Assembly (NCBI GenBank): GCA_028044295.1
Contig: JAOFSE010000004.1
Coordinates: 97,748 to 161,747, forward strand
DNA: 64,000 bases
Direction of reading: 5' to 3'
DNA from: Sulfurimonas sp.
GTDB taxonomy: Bacteria > Campylobacterota > Campylobacteria > Campylobacterales > Sulfurimonadaceae
Shown here in pieces: positions 63,351-64,000 of this stretch (position 1 is the stretch's first letter; each line of letters starts with the position of its first letter). The translations under genes were made by a program, and so were the position numbers. The notes beneath the pieces were generated by a model, which ran no database searches, was not told the DNA's origin, and saw nothing but the letters and a program-made list of their open reading frames with translations.

Positions 63351-64000
63351 GACACCAATCAATCTCTTTCCTACCATGTTCAGTTAAATAAATATTAGCT
63401 GATGAGAATGGCTTAGAACCAAAGAAACCTCTATAGGAAGATAGAGGTGATGGATGTGGTGCTTTTAATATTAAATGCTTTCTAGTGTCTATCAAAGCCT
63501 CTTTTTTTTGTGAAGGAGCTCCCCACAGAATAAATACTATATTGTTAAACTCAGATGACAATTTCGCGATAATACTATCAGTAAATATTTCCCATCCAAT
63601 ATTTTTGTGTGAATTTGGTTTTCCCTCAACAACACTAAGAACACTATTAATTAGTAATACCCCTTCTTCTGTCCATTTAGTTAAATTACCAAATTTAGGA
63701 CTTCCACAGCCTACATCATCAACTAACTCTTTATAAACATTTCTTAACGAAGGAGGTATCTTACAGCTATCATATACAGAAAAAGCTAACCCATTTGCCT
63801 GATTAGCTCCATGGTAAGGATCTTGTCCAATAATTACAACTTTTATTTTTTCAGGAGAAAGTAAATTAAAAGCTCTAAATATATCATCATATTTTGGAAA
63901 AATTGTTTTAGTTTTATACTCTATATCTATAAAGTTTTGTAGTTGAATAAAGTTATGAGAATGAAGTTCAGTATCCAAAAAAGATAACCATTGTTTATTA
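63325..64000 (-). CDS. ung: Uracil-DNA glycosylase, 5' end outside the window
   Basis: Ung removes uracil from DNA as the first step of base excision repair. The motifs are GQDPYHGANQANGLAFSV with the catalytic Asp, VLLINSVLSV, and the C-terminal HPSPLSSYRGFFGSKPF. The frame stays open to the window edge. The residues read before the in-frame TTG at 63978 (KQWLSFLDTELHS) look like a normal Ung N-terminus, so the true start lies beyond 64000 and that TTG is not the start. Confidence 0.93.
   Translation of the reverse strand, partial: NKQWLSFLDTELHSHNFIQLQNFIDIEYKTKTIFPKYDDIFRAFNLLSPEKIKVVIIGQDPYHGANQANGLAFSVYDSCKIPPSLRNVYKELVDDVGCGSPKFGNLTKWTEEGVLLINSVLSVVEGKPNSHKNIGWEIFTDSIIAKLSSEFNNIVFILWGAPSQKKEALIDTRKHLILKAPHPSPLSSYRGFFGSKPFSSANIYLTEHGRKEIDWCLTSQQTLL

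Noticed and set aside
63976..63978. TTG 63978 as the ung start
   Set aside because: The frame continues upstream to the window edge with residues that look like a normal Ung N-terminus (KQWLSFLDTE), so the gene is cut by the window.

Overview
The window looks like chromosomal DNA of a Campylobacterota (epsilonproteobacterial) species, most like Sulfurimonas or a close relative. The DNA is AT-rich (about one third G+C by eye). Genes are packed with 1-60 nt overlaps, TTG and GTG starts are common, and several gene neighbourhoods are ones I know from Campylobacter: envC-ftsX-ftsE-trmB-flpA-rluD-rodA, rpsO-Rrf2-flhA, and amiC-tyrS-spoT-rpoZ-pyrH. I see no tRNA, rRNA, CRISPR array, transposase or phage gene. 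The longest stretch without a gene is about 206 nt (45034-45239).

Layout. 1-6.3 kb: cell division and wall genes with tRNA/rRNA modification (partial EnvC-like protein, FtsX, FtsE, TrmB, an FlpA-like fibronectin lipoprotein, RluD, then RodA on the other strand). 6.3-13.6 kb, + strand: MutS2, a second pseudouridine synthase, a truncated haemoglobin, a BaiN-like flavoprotein, and a lemA-DUF3137-ytfJ-EI24 membrane module. 13.6-19.8 kb, - strand: a PleD-type diguanylate cyclase, a UvrD-family helicase and a FIST-domain hybrid histidine kinase. 19.9-24.1 kb: valS and a SulP transporter. 24.1-31.9 kb: a degenerate GGDEF-EAL protein, a transglutaminase-like secreted protein, flgH, yqeY, trpC, a TPR lipoprotein, a YkgJ protein, a TrmN6-like methyltransferase and kdsB. 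31.9-45.0 kb: one 15-gene chemosensory operon on the - strand. 45.2-49.3 kb: rpsO, an Fe-S type Rrf2 regulator, flhA and a DHH phosphoesterase. 49.4-56.2 kb: amiC, a nitronate monooxygenase-like enzyme, tyrS, the (p)ppGpp enzyme, rpoZ and pyrH. 56.3-64 kb: a small GNAT protein, RlmI, an unknown protein paired with a cytosolic trypsin-like protease, an M3 peptidase, a secreted nuclease and a partial ung.

The most striking system is the chemosensory operon. It encodes a membrane-free receptor with two separate signalling tips, a stand-alone Aer/CetB-type PAS sensor, a protein made of three CheW domains, CheA, CheW, CheR, CheB, two CheY, a compact protein with the CheZ Asp-x3-Gln signature, a HEAT-repeat protein, a STAS-like protein, a ParA-type ATPase and a receiver protein with a CheZ-like acidic tail. 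I infer a cytoplasmic signalling array that senses redox or oxygen and is positioned by ParA. The second notable signal is a palindrome, CTACATGTAG (core TACATGTA), which I counted 21 times. Ten copies lie within 8.2-11.4 kb and none in the chemosensory operon. Two copies form the hairpin between a convergent gene pair. A third point of interest is a leaderless serine protease with a zinc ribbon, coupled to a protein I cannot assign (58.0-60.4 kb).
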